From Paenibacillus sp. J45TS6 (GTDB lineage: Bacteria; Bacillota; Bacilli; Paenibacillales; Paenibacillaceae), in contig NZ_BOSJ01000015.1 of assembly GCF_018403285.1 (NCBI RefSeq), positions 1 through 64,000 of the forward strand: 64,000 bases of DNA, read 5' to 3'. Below the pieces are notes generated by a model. That model was not told the origin of the DNA and made no database searches. It saw only the letters and a list, made by a program, of their open reading frames with translations. The translations under genes and the position numbers were made by a program. Numbering within the stretch: the stretch's first letter is position 1; every line of letters begins with the position of its first letter. Of the stretch, positions 19,155 to 27,559 are shown in pieces.

Positions 19155-19946
19155 CTAGTCCCGATCATATCTTTCTTTTAATGTGGTTACCATCTTTTCT
19201 ACTTCTTCTCTGCTTACCTTAGGCTCGGTTTCAGATACATGTACAGCTTGCTTACGAAAAACTTGAATAAGCGAATTCATGTAAGCTTCAGCTGAAGGCA
19301 CACCTGCCAGTTCACGGAGACCTCCCATCGTTCCTGCTACAACCTGCGGATAATGTTCTTCTTCATCTAAGGCAGCTGCGTCATAGAATTCACGTACTTC
19401 TGCTGCCAGCTCATCCCCATGATCCTCGACAATAATAAAAGCGGTAATGAGGTAGGCTTTCGCTAAACGACGCTGGGCTATACCGCAAAATTTACGACCA
19501 GCTATGCTTACATCATAATCTCCTGGGCAAAAGGCTCCCTCAATTTCCCCAGCCTTTGCCACAGCTCCCCAAGGCAGTAATGCCTCTTGTATGTAACTTA
19601 CCATCTTCTTAAAATCTTCATGAATATTTATGACTCGATCTGTGTTTGGCATGATCAAAGATACATTAATCACCCCAGGTGTAAGTTTTACAGCAGCCCC
19701 TCCCGAAGGACGTACACAAGTACGGATTCCGCGCGACTCATAGCTCTGCAGTACATCTGATGCCCCTTTAAGCCTGCGGTCTCTAAGTCCGATCACCAGC
19801 GCATTCTCATGCCTCCATAGATGAGCAACCGGGGGATGCCCTTGTCCAACCTGCTTACAGAGCACTTCTTCCCATGCAAAAGCAGCAAGCACATCTTCTG
19901 AACTTCTCATGAGCGGAGATTCATAGATCTGTAGTTCCTCGAACAT
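19155..19946 (-). CDS. lipL: Octanoyl-[GcvH]:protein N-octanoyltransferase LipL
   Basis: A 263-residue member of the biotin/lipoate ligase fold. LipL moves the octanoyl group from GcvH to the E2 subunits of pyruvate and other 2-oxoacid dehydrogenases in the Bacillus lipoate pathway. Diagnostic features: IGLRDRRL, CVRPSGGAAVKLTPGVINVSLI, and EIEGAFCPGDYDVSIAGRKFCGIAQRR, where Cys140 is the expected acyl-thioester nucleophile of LipL rather than the lysine of ligases. AAGGAG before the ATG at 19946 fixes the start. Its promoter is puzzling: the folE terminator ends less than 50 bp before this start, so it may depend on read-through or a promoter overlapping that hairpin. Confidence 0.88.
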   Translation of the reverse strand: MFEELQIYESPLMRSSEDVLAAFAWEEVLCKQVGQGHPPVAHLWRHENALVIGLRDRRLKGASDVLQSYESRGIRTCVRPSGGAAVKLTPGVINVSLIMPNTDRVINIHEDFKKMVSYIQEALLPWGAVAKAGEIEGAFCPGDYDVSIAGRKFCGIAQRRLAKAYLITAFIIVEDHGDELAAEVREFYDAAALDEEEHYPQVVAGTMGGLRELAGVPSAEAYMNSLIQVFRKQAVHVSETEPKVSREEVEKMVTTLKERYDRD

Positions 19947-19993
19947 GTTATTCTGCTCCTTTCCTTCCATGTATATTTCATCTGTACACATAC

Positions 19994-20023
19994 AAAAAAG
20001 CCTTGACCTATAAGGTCAAGGCT
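19994..20023 (-). terminator. Intrinsic terminator of folE
   Basis: AGCCTTGACC/GGTCAAGGCT perfect stem with a five-base loop and T6 tail on the minus strand. Confidence 0.9.
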
Positions 20024-20063
20024 TTCGATCCGTACTTCATATGCCAAGGCCCGTCTAACGGTA

Positions 20064-20657
20064 TTATCCTTTAAGCAAAGAAAGAAACTCAGCACGAGAA
20101 GCTGCATTCTCACGGAATGTACCGCGCGTTGCAGATGTAACCGTCATGCTGCCCGGTTTTTTGATGCCGCGAGCGCACATACATAAATGTTCACCTTCAA
20201 CGACAACCATCACACCATTTGGCTTCAAAGCTTCATCCAAAATATCAGCAATTTGGGATGTGATACGTTCTTGCACCTGAAGACGGCGAGTTACTGCTTC
20301 TACCAATCTCGCAAGTTTGCTAAGACCGACAATTTGTCCACTTGGAACGTATCCGATATGAACTTTCCCGAAAAAGGGAGCCATATGGTGTTCGCATTGG
20401 CTGTAGAACACGATATCTTTGACGATAACAAGCTCTTCATGATTCTCATCAAAAGTTACACCCAGCACATCTTTTGGATCTACTTCGTAACCTGCAAAAA
20501 TCTCTTCGTACATACGAGTAACGCGCGCTGGTGTCTCAAGCAAACCTTCACGGTTTGTATCTTCACCAATCAGCTTTAATATTTGTTCAACATGGTATTC
20601 AATCTGCTCGCGATTATCCGCAACAGAAGAATTCACGTAATCTTTAAGTCCAGCCAT
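20064..20657 (-). CDS. folE: GTP cyclohydrolase I
   Basis: The 197-residue FolE enzyme producing 7,8-dihydroneopterin triphosphate, first step of folate (and, with other enzymes, queuosine) biosynthesis. Key elements: [21 protein letters not shown], the zinc Cys and catalytic His in [38 protein letters not shown]-like [11 protein letters not shown] and the second zinc Cys in [22 protein letters not shown] lies ahead of the ATG. It follows the YneF-like gene by 48 bp and could be co-transcribed, and ends at a strong terminator. The nearby epoxyqueuosine reductase is the terminal queuosine step, a loose functional link. Confidence 0.96.
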   Translation of the reverse strand: MAGLKDYVNSSVADNREQIEYHVEQILKLIGEDTNREGLLETPARVTRMYEEIFAGYEVDPKDVLGVTFDENHEELVIVKDIVFYSQCEHHMAPFFGKVHIGYVPSGQIVGLSKLARLVEAVTRRLQVQERITSQIADILDEALKPNGVMVVVEGEHLCMCARGIKKPGSMTVTSATRGTFRENAASRAEFLSLLKG

Positions 20658-20705
20658 TTCGTATAACCTCCCCGCCGTCGCATTTTGGCAGGCAAATTGC
20701 AGCTG

Positions 20706-20969
20706 CTATCTTTTTCTGCCCTGATTTTTACGCATAGGCGGTTGCATTCTACCAGATCCATTACCGCCTTGCTGGGATTTCATCATCTGTTGAGCACGCT
20801 GCATCTGCTTGCTATTCAAATTGTAACCCATTTGCTTAGCCATTTTTTGTAAAGCCTCAGGATCATTTTGCATTTTCTCCATCTGTTTACGCAGATAGAA
20901 AGCTCCAATAAAGAATCCTCCGATCAAGCCCACAATTAGTGTAATAATGGGTATGATAATATCCCACAT
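20706..20969 (-). CDS. yneF: YneF-type small membrane protein (UPF0154)
   Basis: An 87-residue protein: an N-terminal membrane helix (IIIPIITLIVGLIGGFFIGAFYL) followed by the family motif RKQMEKMQNDPEALQKMAKQMGY and a Gln/Met/Lys-rich end. This matches the short YneF/UPF0154 family of Bacillota, whose function is unknown. Its tail (QQGGNGSGRMQPPMRKNQGRKR) is longer and more basic than usual. AGGGGTG precedes the ATG. Upstream of folE on the same strand. Confidence 0.88.
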   Translation of the reverse strand: MWDIIIPIITLIVGLIGGFFIGAFYLRKQMEKMQNDPEALQKMAKQMGYNLNSKQMQRAQQMMKSQQGGNGSGRMQPPMRKNQGRKR

Positions 20970-21094
20970 ACTTCTACACCCCTATTTTTAACTAGATTTC
21001 CTATCGTGTTTAAAAACGGTTTACAAACGATATCATAGCATGTAGGATGGCTGCTAGCAAACGGAAATTGGTGTTTATCTTACCACTTTTCTAT

Positions 21095-22918
21095 CTAATT
21101 CTGTTTCTCTATCGTCATAAGCTTCTCTTTTACAGACAAGCCGCCTGGATATATGATAACGCCACCTTCATTACCCGTTACACGATGATGTGGAATAATG
21201 ATGGACAGCGGATTTTTCCCGATAGCGGCCACAACAGAACGCACTGCTTTGGGTCTGCCGATCGTCTCTGCTAAATCCAAACTTGATACACTTTGACCAA
21301 AAGGAATATCAGCCAGTGCTTTCCACACTTGAACTTCAAAAGGGGTTCCGTGCTGATCGAGCTTTAGTTCAAACGATTTACGTTTACCCTTTAGATACTC
21401 GTCCAGCTGCCACACTGCTTCCTTAAAAGGAGTTAGATCACGAACAAAATGATACTCTCCAATCCACGTTCTCGCCCATTGCTGCAGATGAGCTTCACGC
21501 ACCGCATAATTACCAAAGTCCAGTCGTGCGAGGCCCTGTGGCGTTGCACATAATGTTAACTCTCCAAGGTCTGTCATCATCTCATGATAATAAATAGGCG
21601 TACCCGAATGGTTTGTAACCGTTGTTGGCTTCCAGGATACAGCCTGATCCGGAGTCTTACCTTCTATATGATCCGCCTCTGGGGCAGTTTCGTCATGTTG
21701 TTCACTAGAACTGCTGCTTAGTACAGCTTCACTATTGGTTTTTGCAGGAAGTTCAGCACCCAAACGTTCTCCCGCTTTTTGGATCATCGCCAGGACGGTC
21801 TCATGTTCTTCTCTTAAAGATGCCTTTGTTAGTGTGTTCATTACTTCGTCCCCTCCTATTTGGCCGAGTGCCCATGCGGCGGTTCCTCTCAGCTCAGGCC
21901 GCGGATCGCGCAGGAGCACTTCGCTCAATTTCGGTATAGCTGACTTATCTTTAAAATTCCCCAGTCCAATAACTGCATTACGCTGAATTGGTTTTTTACC
22001 TCGCCAAGCGGCAGAGGTGTGACCAAAACGTTCTTTGAATTCTTTATTGCTTAAATCAAGAATCGGTAACAATAACGGTTTTACAACCTCCGGGTCTGGC
22101 TCAAATTCAGGATGATGATTCCAGTTTTTTCCCTTGTTCTTAGGACATACAATCTGGCATGTATCACATCCATAAAGCCGATTCCCGATTTTTTTCATAT
22201 ATTCATCATCCAAAAATCCTTTGGTTTGTGTCAAGAAAGATATACATTTCTGAGCATTGAGCTGTCCCGGTCCAACCAAAGCGCCGGTAGGGCAGGCATC
22301 AATACATTTCGTGCATTCCCCGCAACCTTCCGTAACCGGTTCATCCGGTGTGAAAGGAATGTTCGTCACAAGCTCCCCAAGAAAAATCCAGGAACCGAGT
22401 GTAGGAGAAATGATGGCACAATTTTTGCCGCTAAATCCAATACCCGCTCGCTGGGAAACAGCACGGTCTACCAAAACTCCCGTATCAACCATGCTTTCAA
22501 TGCGAGCTTCTGGTACTCTTTCCTTGATAAAATCCGAAAGTTTATCCATCGCTGCTCGAAGGACATGATGATAATCTTGTCCCCAAGATGAACGCGCCAA
22601 AATCCCTCTATATTTTCCCGGTTCTGACTTCGGTGGATCTTTCATCTTTGATGGATACGCAATGGCGATCGCAATCAGTGAAGCTGGTTTCGCATCATCT
22701 AAAGCAGGGTTGACCCGTTTCTCTATATCTCGCTCTTCGAACCCTGATTCATAACCTTTTGCCCGGTGCTCTTCTAAGATTGAACGTAATGAAACAAAAG
22801 GATCAGCGGCCGCAAACCCGATATCATCAATACCGAGTGACGGCGCTGCGGCAATAATTTCTTGCTTCAACCATTCGTAACGCCCATCTGGGCTCGGTAC
22901 TGACTGTCCGCTAATCAT
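21095..22918 (-). CDS. queG: Epoxyqueuosine reductase QueG fused to an alkyltransferase-like domain
   Basis: A 607-residue fusion. Residues 1 to about 390 are QueG, the cobalamin and 4Fe-4S enzyme that reduces epoxyqueuosine to queuosine in tRNA: VDTGVLVDRAVSQRAGIGFSG-type core, ferredoxin Cys clusters in CGECTKCIDACPTGAL and YGCDTCQIVCPKN, then HEAT-like repeats (RNAVIGLGNF, GTAAWALGQIGG). A Ser/Glu-rich linker (about 390-440) leads to an Ogt/MGMT-like domain (about 440-607): GTPFEVQVWKALADIPFG, IGRPKAVRSVVAAIGKNP. The active-site PCHRV motif reads PHHRV, with His577 in place of the alkyl-accepting Cys (codon CAT at 21188-21190), so it cannot be a normal O6-alkylguanine transferase. It resembles ATL proteins, which have Trp there. 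Strong GAGGTG before the ATG. Single gene. Confidence 0.92.
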   Translation of the reverse strand: MISGQSVPSPDGRYEWLKQEIIAAAPSLGIDDIGFAAADPFVSLRSILEEHRAKGYESGFEERDIEKRVNPALDDAKPASLIAIAIAYPSKMKDPPKSEPGKYRGILARSSWGQDYHHVLRAAMDKLSDFIKERVPEARIESMVDTGVLVDRAVSQRAGIGFSGKNCAIISPTLGSWIFLGELVTNIPFTPDEPVTEGCGECTKCIDACPTGALVGPGQLNAQKCISFLTQTKGFLDDEYMKKIGNRLYGCDTCQIVCPKNKGKNWNHHPEFEPDPEVVKPLLLPILDLSNKEFKERFGHTSAAWRGKKPIQRNAVIGLGNFKDKSAIPKLSEVLLRDPRPELRGTAAWALGQIGGDEVMNTLTKASLREEHETVLAMIQKAGERLGAELPAKTNSEAVLSSSSSEQHDETAPEADHIEGKTPDQAVSWKPTTVTNHSGTPIYYHEMMTDLGELTLCATPQGLARLDFGNYAVREAHLQQWARTWIGEYHFVRDLTPFKEAVWQLDEYLKGKRKSFELKLDQHGTPFEVQVWKALADIPFGQSVSSLDLAETIGRPKAVRSVVAAIGKNPLSIIIPHHRVTGNEGGVIIYPGGLSVKEKLMTIEKQN

Positions 22919-22969
22919 ACTCTCACCTCTAAGTTATATAATGTATGTTTCTGTCATACGTTGTATCGT

Positions 22970-23554
22970 TCAGAGTTTTTTCATACTCTCCTTAGGCCAA
23001 AAAATAAATTCAGCCTTTCCTACAATCTCATCTGCTATAACACTTCCGAATAAACGACTATCCTTACTCATCCCTGCATGGCGATTATCACCCATTACAA
23101 AGTAGTGATCCTCCTGGAGTTTGATCGGTCCAAAATCTGGATCTTCAATGATTGTATCCGTGTAAGACTCTTGTTGTGCTTCACCATTCACATATAATAC
23201 ATGATCCCGAATCTCAACGAGATCACCGGGAATCCCAATGACTCTCTTCACAAGAAACTCTTTACGGTCAGGTCCATTGCTTGGATCATGAAGCACAACC
23301 ACATCTTGTCGCTGCGGCTGCTCAAACTCATATATGATCTTGTTTATAAATAGTCGATTTTGTTCGGTAAGAGTAGGCTGCATGGATTCACCCTTAACGA
23401 TGGAAATGTTAAACACAAATAGGTTCAGAAGCAGCATAATGACTAAAGCGATGGCAATTGTTTTGAACCATTCCTTTAGCTCTCTTGTGATCGAAAAGCC
23501 CGAGGGAGATGGTTTCACCGGACGATCTTTTTTTTGCGGTACATGACGATTCAT
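22970..23554 (-). CDS. sipS: Type I signal peptidase
   Basis: A 194-residue Gram-positive signal peptidase I, which removes signal peptides from secreted proteins at the outer face of the membrane. There is one N-terminal membrane helix (IAIALVIMLLLNLFVFNIS, about 33-51), the nucleophile Ser in VKGESMQPTL, the general-base Lys in FLVKRVIGIPGDLVEI, and GDNRHAGMSKDSRLFG of box E. GAGGTGACTT precedes the ATG. It stands 51 bp from the queG fusion on the same strand. The symbol denotes the family; the species probably has several paralogues. Confidence 0.93.
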   Translation of the reverse strand: MNRHVPQKKDRPVKPSPSGFSITRELKEWFKTIAIALVIMLLLNLFVFNISIVKGESMQPTLTEQNRLFINKIIYEFEQPQRQDVVVLHDPSNGPDRKEFLVKRVIGIPGDLVEIRDHVLYVNGEAQQESYTDTIIEDPDFGPIKLQEDHYFVMGDNRHAGMSKDSRLFGSVIADEIVGKAEFIFWPKESMKKL

Positions 23555-23621
23555 CCCTTAAGTCACCTCTATCATCTGTAGTGCCGTTTTTTATCTATAT
23601 TCTATAAATGCCATATGAATA

Positions 23622-23666
23622 GAAAAGCATATCTCGGTTCCATTTGCAACGGAAGCCAAGATATGC
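23622..23666 (-). terminator. Intrinsic terminator of the GNAT gene
   Basis: A long near-perfect hairpin (GCATATCT ... AGATATGC, with paired inner GG/CC and TTCC/GGAA blocks) followed by TTTTC on the minus strand. Confidence 0.75.
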
Positions 23667-23726
23667 CTGATATGATGAATATTAGTTCTATTTATTTGTG
23701 TCTATTATTTATGCCTGATTCTCTAG

Positions 23727-24152
23727 TTAGTTGTGGACCAGAATACTCAGATTCTGAAAAGCTTTCATAATCTGGTTGGCACCATATCCCATTGCCTCGT
23801 ACAAAGGCATCGCTGCCTTGTTATGTTCATCACCTGCAACCCATACGCGGGTTACTTTGCGCTGCTGAAAACGTTTCTCCACAGCTTTAACCAAAGCTTT
23901 GCCCACTCCACGGCGTCTAGCATCTGGATGAATGGCAATACGATAAATATAACCTTGATTCTGATCGATAGTCCCAATTAATGCACCTACAAGTTCCCCG
24001 TCTTTCTCAGCAACCATGATTAGGTCCGAGTCCCAGGATAATTGTCTTGCAAAAGGCCCAATCGTGTTCTCGTAGCAATCTTCCGACAAAGCAACTTGCA
24101 GCAGCTCCGTCACGCGATTTGCGTCACTCAACTGAAAGGAACGAATGTTCAT
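23727..24152 (-). CDS. GNAT-family N-acetyltransferase
   Basis: A 141-residue Gcn5-related acetyltransferase. Motif A, the acetyl-CoA pyrophosphate loop, is IYRIAIHPDARRRGVGKALVKAVEKRF, with the R-R-G-V-G core; the C-terminal PLYEAMGYGANQIMKAFQN completes motif B. The N-terminus MNIRSFQLSDANRVTELL is typical. AGGGAG lies ahead of the ATG. Substrate unknown; short GNATs of this type acetylate small amines or protein N-termini. Two TGTATT..AATACA dyads lie about 90-125 bp upstream and could control it. Confidence 0.85.
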   Translation of the reverse strand: MNIRSFQLSDANRVTELLQVALSEDCYENTIGPFARQLSWDSDLIMVAEKDGELVGALIGTIDQNQGYIYRIAIHPDARRRGVGKALVKAVEKRFQQRKVTRVWVAGDEHNKAAMPLYEAMGYGANQIMKAFQNLSILVHN

Positions 24153-24240
24153 CTGTTAATCTCCCTTTTCGTTAACTTTAGTGAGGTTTTACAAAAAAGG
24201 CATCCCTTTTTACCCAAAACCCGATGATCACTTTTCTGTA

Positions 24241-24277
24241 TGTATTTAGATACAATCAGAATATGTATTCAAATACA
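24241..24277. promoter_or_regulatory. Tandem 6-2-6 dyads, candidate operator pair
   Basis: TGTATTTAGATACA (24241-24254) and TGTATTCAAATACA (24264-24277) are near-identical palindromes whose starts are 23 bp apart, about two helical turns. They lie upstream of the GNAT gene and just beyond an orphan minus-strand terminator. The regulator is unknown; the even spacer argues against the odd-spaced NsrR-type motif. Confidence 0.45.
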
Positions 24278-24282
24278 GGCAG

Positions 24283-24302
24283 AAAAACCGGCCAAGAGCC
24301 GG
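24283..24302 (-). terminator. Orphan minus-strand terminator
   Basis: CCGGC/GCCGG stem (24288-24302) with T5 on the minus strand. No annotated gene ends here, so it may end a short untranslated transcript starting somewhere in 24300-24470. Confidence 0.55.
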
Positions 24303-24692
24303 CTGGAACATCTGTCACGCCCATAAAGGCCAACTAGAAATGTTCAGGAAATATAATTACGACAAAAAACGAAAAGTATTTACTTCTTGGTCCATTAAAC
24401 CACATTTTATTACAGAAAACACGCAATTTTTTTCTGAAAGCGCTTCATTTATAGCGTTTACATTTTTAGGCTTCCATTTCGGCCAACATCTGTTATCTGC
24501 GTTAGGTTATCTATCATATGATAATTTTACAATGTAAACTTCATGTAAATTATAAAGCCTTATATAACAACTTATTCAACAAAAATGTTGATTAAATACG
24601 CTGAATACGGTTTAATAGAAATGACGAGAGGTAATTCTTACATAGAGACTGTACCTTTCACTTAAAACTATTTTATTAGGAGGAATTTCATT
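24303..24692. other. Intergenic region upstream of sodA
   Basis: Contains a cre-like sequence (minus strand TGTAAACGCTATAA at 24449-24462, one mismatch to consensus), a second partial match TGAAAGCGCTTCA at 24435-24447, and a perfect dyad TCAACA-AAAA-TGTTGA at 24576-24591 about 100 bp before sodA. No open frame longer than 25 codons with a ribosome-binding site was seen on the minus strand; the 65-codon plus frame at 24340 has no ribosome-binding site. Confidence 0.45.
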
Positions 24693-25304
24693 ATGGCATT
24701 CCAATTACCAGCACTTCCTTACGCAAACGACGCACTAGAACCACATATCGATGCTCAAACAATGGAAATCCACCACGATCGTCATCACAATACTTATGTA
24801 ACTAACTTGAACGCAGCTTTGGAAAACGCTCCTGAACTTCAAGGTAAATCCCTTGAAGATCTGATCGCAAACCTTGACAGCGTACCTGAAAGCATCCGTA
24901 CAGCGGTTCGTAACAACGGCGGCGGACATCATAACCACAGCCTGTTCTGGGAAATTATCGGACCTAACGGCGGCGGCGCTCCTACAGGTGCAATTGCAGC
25001 AGCGATTGACAGCGAGCTTGGCGGCTTTGATAAATTCAAAGAAGATTTCGCTAAAGCAGCAACAACTCGTTTCGGCAGCGGCTGGGCTTGGCTCGTTGTA
25101 GGTAAAGACGGCAAACTTGCAATTACAAGCACACCTAACCAAGACAGCCCTATTATGGAAGGACTGACTCCAGTTCTTGGTCTTGATGTTTGGGAACATG
25201 CTTACTACCTGAAATATCAAAACAAACGTCCTGATTACATTGCTTCCTTCTGGAATGTAATCAACTGGGATGAAGTAAATAAACGTTACGAAGCTGCGAA
25301 ATAA
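24693..25304 (+). CDS. sodA: Manganese superoxide dismutase
   Basis: A standard 203-residue Mn-type SOD, dismutating superoxide to peroxide and oxygen in the cytosol. It has [31 protein letters not shown] (first His ligand), [14 protein letters not shown] (second His), the Mn-enzyme Gln in TPNQDSPI and [21 protein letters not shown] (Asp and His ligands). TTAGGAGGAATTTC precedes the ATG. The codon bias is strong (many AAC, GGC, GCA), as for a highly expressed gene. Single gene with a strong terminator. Confidence 0.97.
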   Translation: MAFQLPALPYANDALEPHIDAQTMEIHHDRHHNTYVTNLNAALENAPELQGKSLEDLIANLDSVPESIRTAVRNNGGGHHNHSLFWEIIGPNGGGAPTGAIAAAIDSELGGFDKFKEDFAKAATTRFGSGWAWLVVGKDGKLAITSTPNQDSPIMEGLTPVLGLDVWEHAYYLKYQNKRPDYIASFWNVINWDEVNKRYEAAK

Positions 25305-25323
25305 TTAATTTCCTAACTGTTCG

Positions 25324-25360
25324 AAACAGCCGCCTTGTTATAAACAAGGCGGCTGTTTTT
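25324..25360. terminator. Bidirectional terminator between sodA and ABC exporter
   Basis: AAACAGCCGCCTTGTT pairs with its complement around an ATAA loop and is flanked by T5 (plus) and TTTCG (minus); ends sodA and possibly the convergent exporter gene. Confidence 0.85.
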
Positions 25361-25371
25361 ATCAGGTTATG

Positions 25372-27114
25372 CTAAGCAATTGATTCTGCTTCGATGAGTT
25401 CATTATTTTGTCTGGTCCGATATAACTCATAATAATGACCACATAACTGCATCAAATCCTCATGAGTACCGGTCTCTACGATTCTTCCCTCATGAATAAC
25501 AACGATTTTGTCGGCCTGCTGAATGGTAGACAAACGATGGGCTATTGCTACCGTTGTTCTTCCGTTCATAAGCTGCCGCAGCGCATCCTGTACCAAATGT
25601 TCCGATTCATTATCAAGTGAGGCTGTGGCTTCATCCAAAAGAAGAATGGGCGCATTCTTTAGAATCGCTCTAGCAATAGCAATCCGCTGACGTTGTCCTC
25701 CAGACAACTGGCTGCCTTTCTCCCCCACCTGCGTATCCAGTCCCTCAGGAAACTGCTCTATGAACAAATGAGCATTCGCATGTACTACTGCCTCCCTCAT
25801 ATCTTCCTCAGCAGCTTCCGGATTACCATATAAGATATTCTCACGAATGCTCCCTGTAAAAAGCTGAGGCTCTTGCGGTACAAGTGCATACAGGGCTCGT
25901 ATTTCGTGTAAAGACATATCCGAATAGCTCACCCCATTCATACGAATGTCCCCTTGATCAGGACTATAAAAGCCGAGCAACAATCGGAACAACGTGCTTT
26001 TTCCACTGCCGCTTGCTCCTACTATTGCAGTGAACTTCCCATGTTCAATCTCTATACTGAAATGATCCAGCACCTTACGATCTGAATAGGCAAAATCGAC
26101 TTGCTCAAGGGAAACACGAACTTCCTTCTCTCCATGGTTTCTCCTTGGTAACGATCCCCGTGTCTCCACTTCTTCTGGCTGCTCTTTAAGCACTTCCTGT
26201 ATTCGGTCCGCCGCTCCTAGTGAAATCTGCAGTTCTCCCCAGGTAGAAGCAAATGTCGTGAATGGCATAATGACGTAGTTCATCAGCTGAACAAAAGCCA
26301 TAAGACTTCCGATCGTAATTACATCGTCAGCTACAAGATAGGCTCCGTATGTTATGGCGAGGACAAAAGCCGAAAAACCGATCATATTCGATAAAGATTG
26401 CAAAATACTTGTGGTTGCGCCCAGCTTTATTTCCTGTTCTCTTACTGCTCTAGACTGGGTGCTGAATTTTTGATTAAAAATGGATTCCAGTCGAAATACT
26501 TTGAAAATTATACTCGCGCCTGCCACATCCTGCACAAAGGAGATCATGGTCCCCCACTTTTGCTGTGATACAGTTGATCTCTCCCGGATACTGCGCCCAA
26601 GCAGTACACCGCATAATAAAATAGTCGGTCCAATCAGCAAGGAGATTAATGCCAGCCGCCATTCAATGATGACGAGGTAGATAAAAGCACAGAGAGCCAT
26701 AAGCGGATTTTTGATCAATTCAATAAGAGTATGACCGAGCGCACCGCCAATCGTCTTGTTGTCTGTCGTAATTCGGGACAGCAGGTCTCCTGAATGATGC
26801 TTGTCGTAGTAGGCTTGTGAAAGCCCTAGCATTTTACGAAAAGTCAGGGCACGGAGCTCATCCTGTACGTTTGCAGATACACGAGATTTTAAATATCCGT
26901 TCACATATTGATTAATACCCATGATGAGAATGAGTGCGATTCCGACGTACAGCAGAGGAAGAAATTTCGCCGTATTACGGGATACAGCCGTTTCTGTTAA
27001 GTTGCCAAAAAGCCATGCAATGGATAAATTCATCGTGATATCAATAACCGTTACTAGACCAAGCACCACATAGAAGTACCAATATTTGCGGATTAGACCT
27101 CTAAAAACAGCCAC
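25372..27114 (-). CDS. ABC exporter, fused membrane and ATPase domains
   Basis: A 580-residue half-transporter of the MsbA/BmrA type that works as a homodimer. Residues 1 to about 310 hold six membrane helices; the intracellular loop carries SGDLLSRITTDNKTIGG. The ATPase domain has Walker A GASGSGKST, Q-loop VPQEPQLFTGSIRENI, signature LSGGQRQRIAIARAI, Walker B ILLLDEATASLD and the H-loop VAIAHRLSTI. Translation starts at GTG (27114) with AAAGGAG upstream. It directly follows (14 bp) a ribbon-helix-helix regulator, so the regulator-exporter pair forms one operon under the promoter/operator at 27560-27617. Exported substrate unknown; drugs, lipids and peptides are all possible. Confidence 0.92.
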   Translation of the reverse strand: MAVFRGLIRKYWYFYVVLGLVTVIDITMNLSIAWLFGNLTETAVSRNTAKFLPLLYVGIALILIMGINQYVNGYLKSRVSANVQDELRALTFRKMLGLSQAYYDKHHSGDLLSRITTDNKTIGGALGHTLIELIKNPLMALCAFIYLVIIEWRLALISLLIGPTILLCGVLLGRSIRERSTVSQQKWGTMISFVQDVAGASIIFKVFRLESIFNQKFSTQSRAVREQEIKLGATTSILQSLSNMIGFSAFVLAITYGAYLVADDVITIGSLMAFVQLMNYVIMPFTTFASTWGELQISLGAADRIQEVLKEQPEEVETRGSLPRRNHGEKEVRVSLEQVDFAYSDRKVLDHFSIEIEHGKFTAIVGASGSGKSTLFRLLLGFYSPDQGDIRMNGVSYSDMSLHEIRALYALVPQEPQLFTGSIRENILYGNPEAAEEDMREAVVHANAHLFIEQFPEGLDTQVGEKGSQLSGGQRQRIAIARAILKNAPILLLDEATASLDNESEHLVQDALRQLMNGRTTVAIAHRLSTIQQADKIVVIHEGRIVETGTHEDLMQLCGHYYELYRTRQNNELIEAESIA

Positions 27115-27128
27115 CTATACAGCTCCTT

Positions 27129-27530
27129 TTATCCTAAAGTTTGGATTTCCTTAATCACTTCTTTCACTTCTTTGCTTGCTTTTATTACTCCGAAATGCTG
27201 GATGTGCTTTACTGTGTCACGTACTAGTTCTACATCGACATCTTTAGCAAATACGAGTTGACCGATAAGACGAATCTCAATCTTTGTCTTTGACTCCCGT
27301 AACATTTCAAGATCGTGCCGATCATAAATCACCACACCGACTGCTGTTATTTTACGTGTTACATAATCCTGTATGTCCTTCCGATGCGCCTCAAGCTGAT
27401 TCCGAATGGCTGTCCTGATAAAATCAGTCCGGTTTGAATAAAAGGCTTGATCTACCAACAAATCCATCTGACCTAAGTCTACAATCCCTACATTTACGGT
27501 CACTTTCTCGATTTTATCTTGATCATTCAT
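27129..27530 (-). CDS. Ribbon-helix-helix (CopG-type) regulator
   Basis: A 133-residue protein. The N-terminal about 45 residues fit a ribbon-helix-helix DNA-binding domain: beta strand EKVTVNVGIVDLGQMDLLVDQ, then YSNRTDFIRTAIRNQLEAH, which is the family's helix-turn-helix pair (R-T-D-F-I-R). The remaining about 85 residues form an alpha/beta domain (IEIRLIGQLVFAKDVDVELV) of unknown ligand, arranged somewhat as in NikR but without a recognisable nickel site of His and Cys. It is first in the operon with an ABC exporter. A perfect dyad 30 bp upstream, just past the -10 box, is its probable autoregulatory operator. Confidence 0.8.
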   Translation of the reverse strand: MNDQDKIEKVTVNVGIVDLGQMDLLVDQAFYSNRTDFIRTAIRNQLEAHRKDIQDYVTRKITAVGVVIYDRHDLEMLRESKTKIEIRLIGQLVFAKDVDVELVRDTVKHIQHFGVIKASKEVKEVIKEIQTLG

Positions 27531-27559
27531 CTCGGGGGAATTCCTCTTTTCCTAAATTT

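Noticed and set aside
24435-24447. TGAAAGCGCTTCA as a functional cre site of sodA
   Set aside because: It is one base short of the 14-base consensus and about 250 bp from sodA; listed only as part of the intergenic description.
24340-24537. 65-codon plus-strand frame before sodA
   Set aside because: No ribosome-binding site and a biased, AT-rich composition; the region looks regulatory rather than coding.
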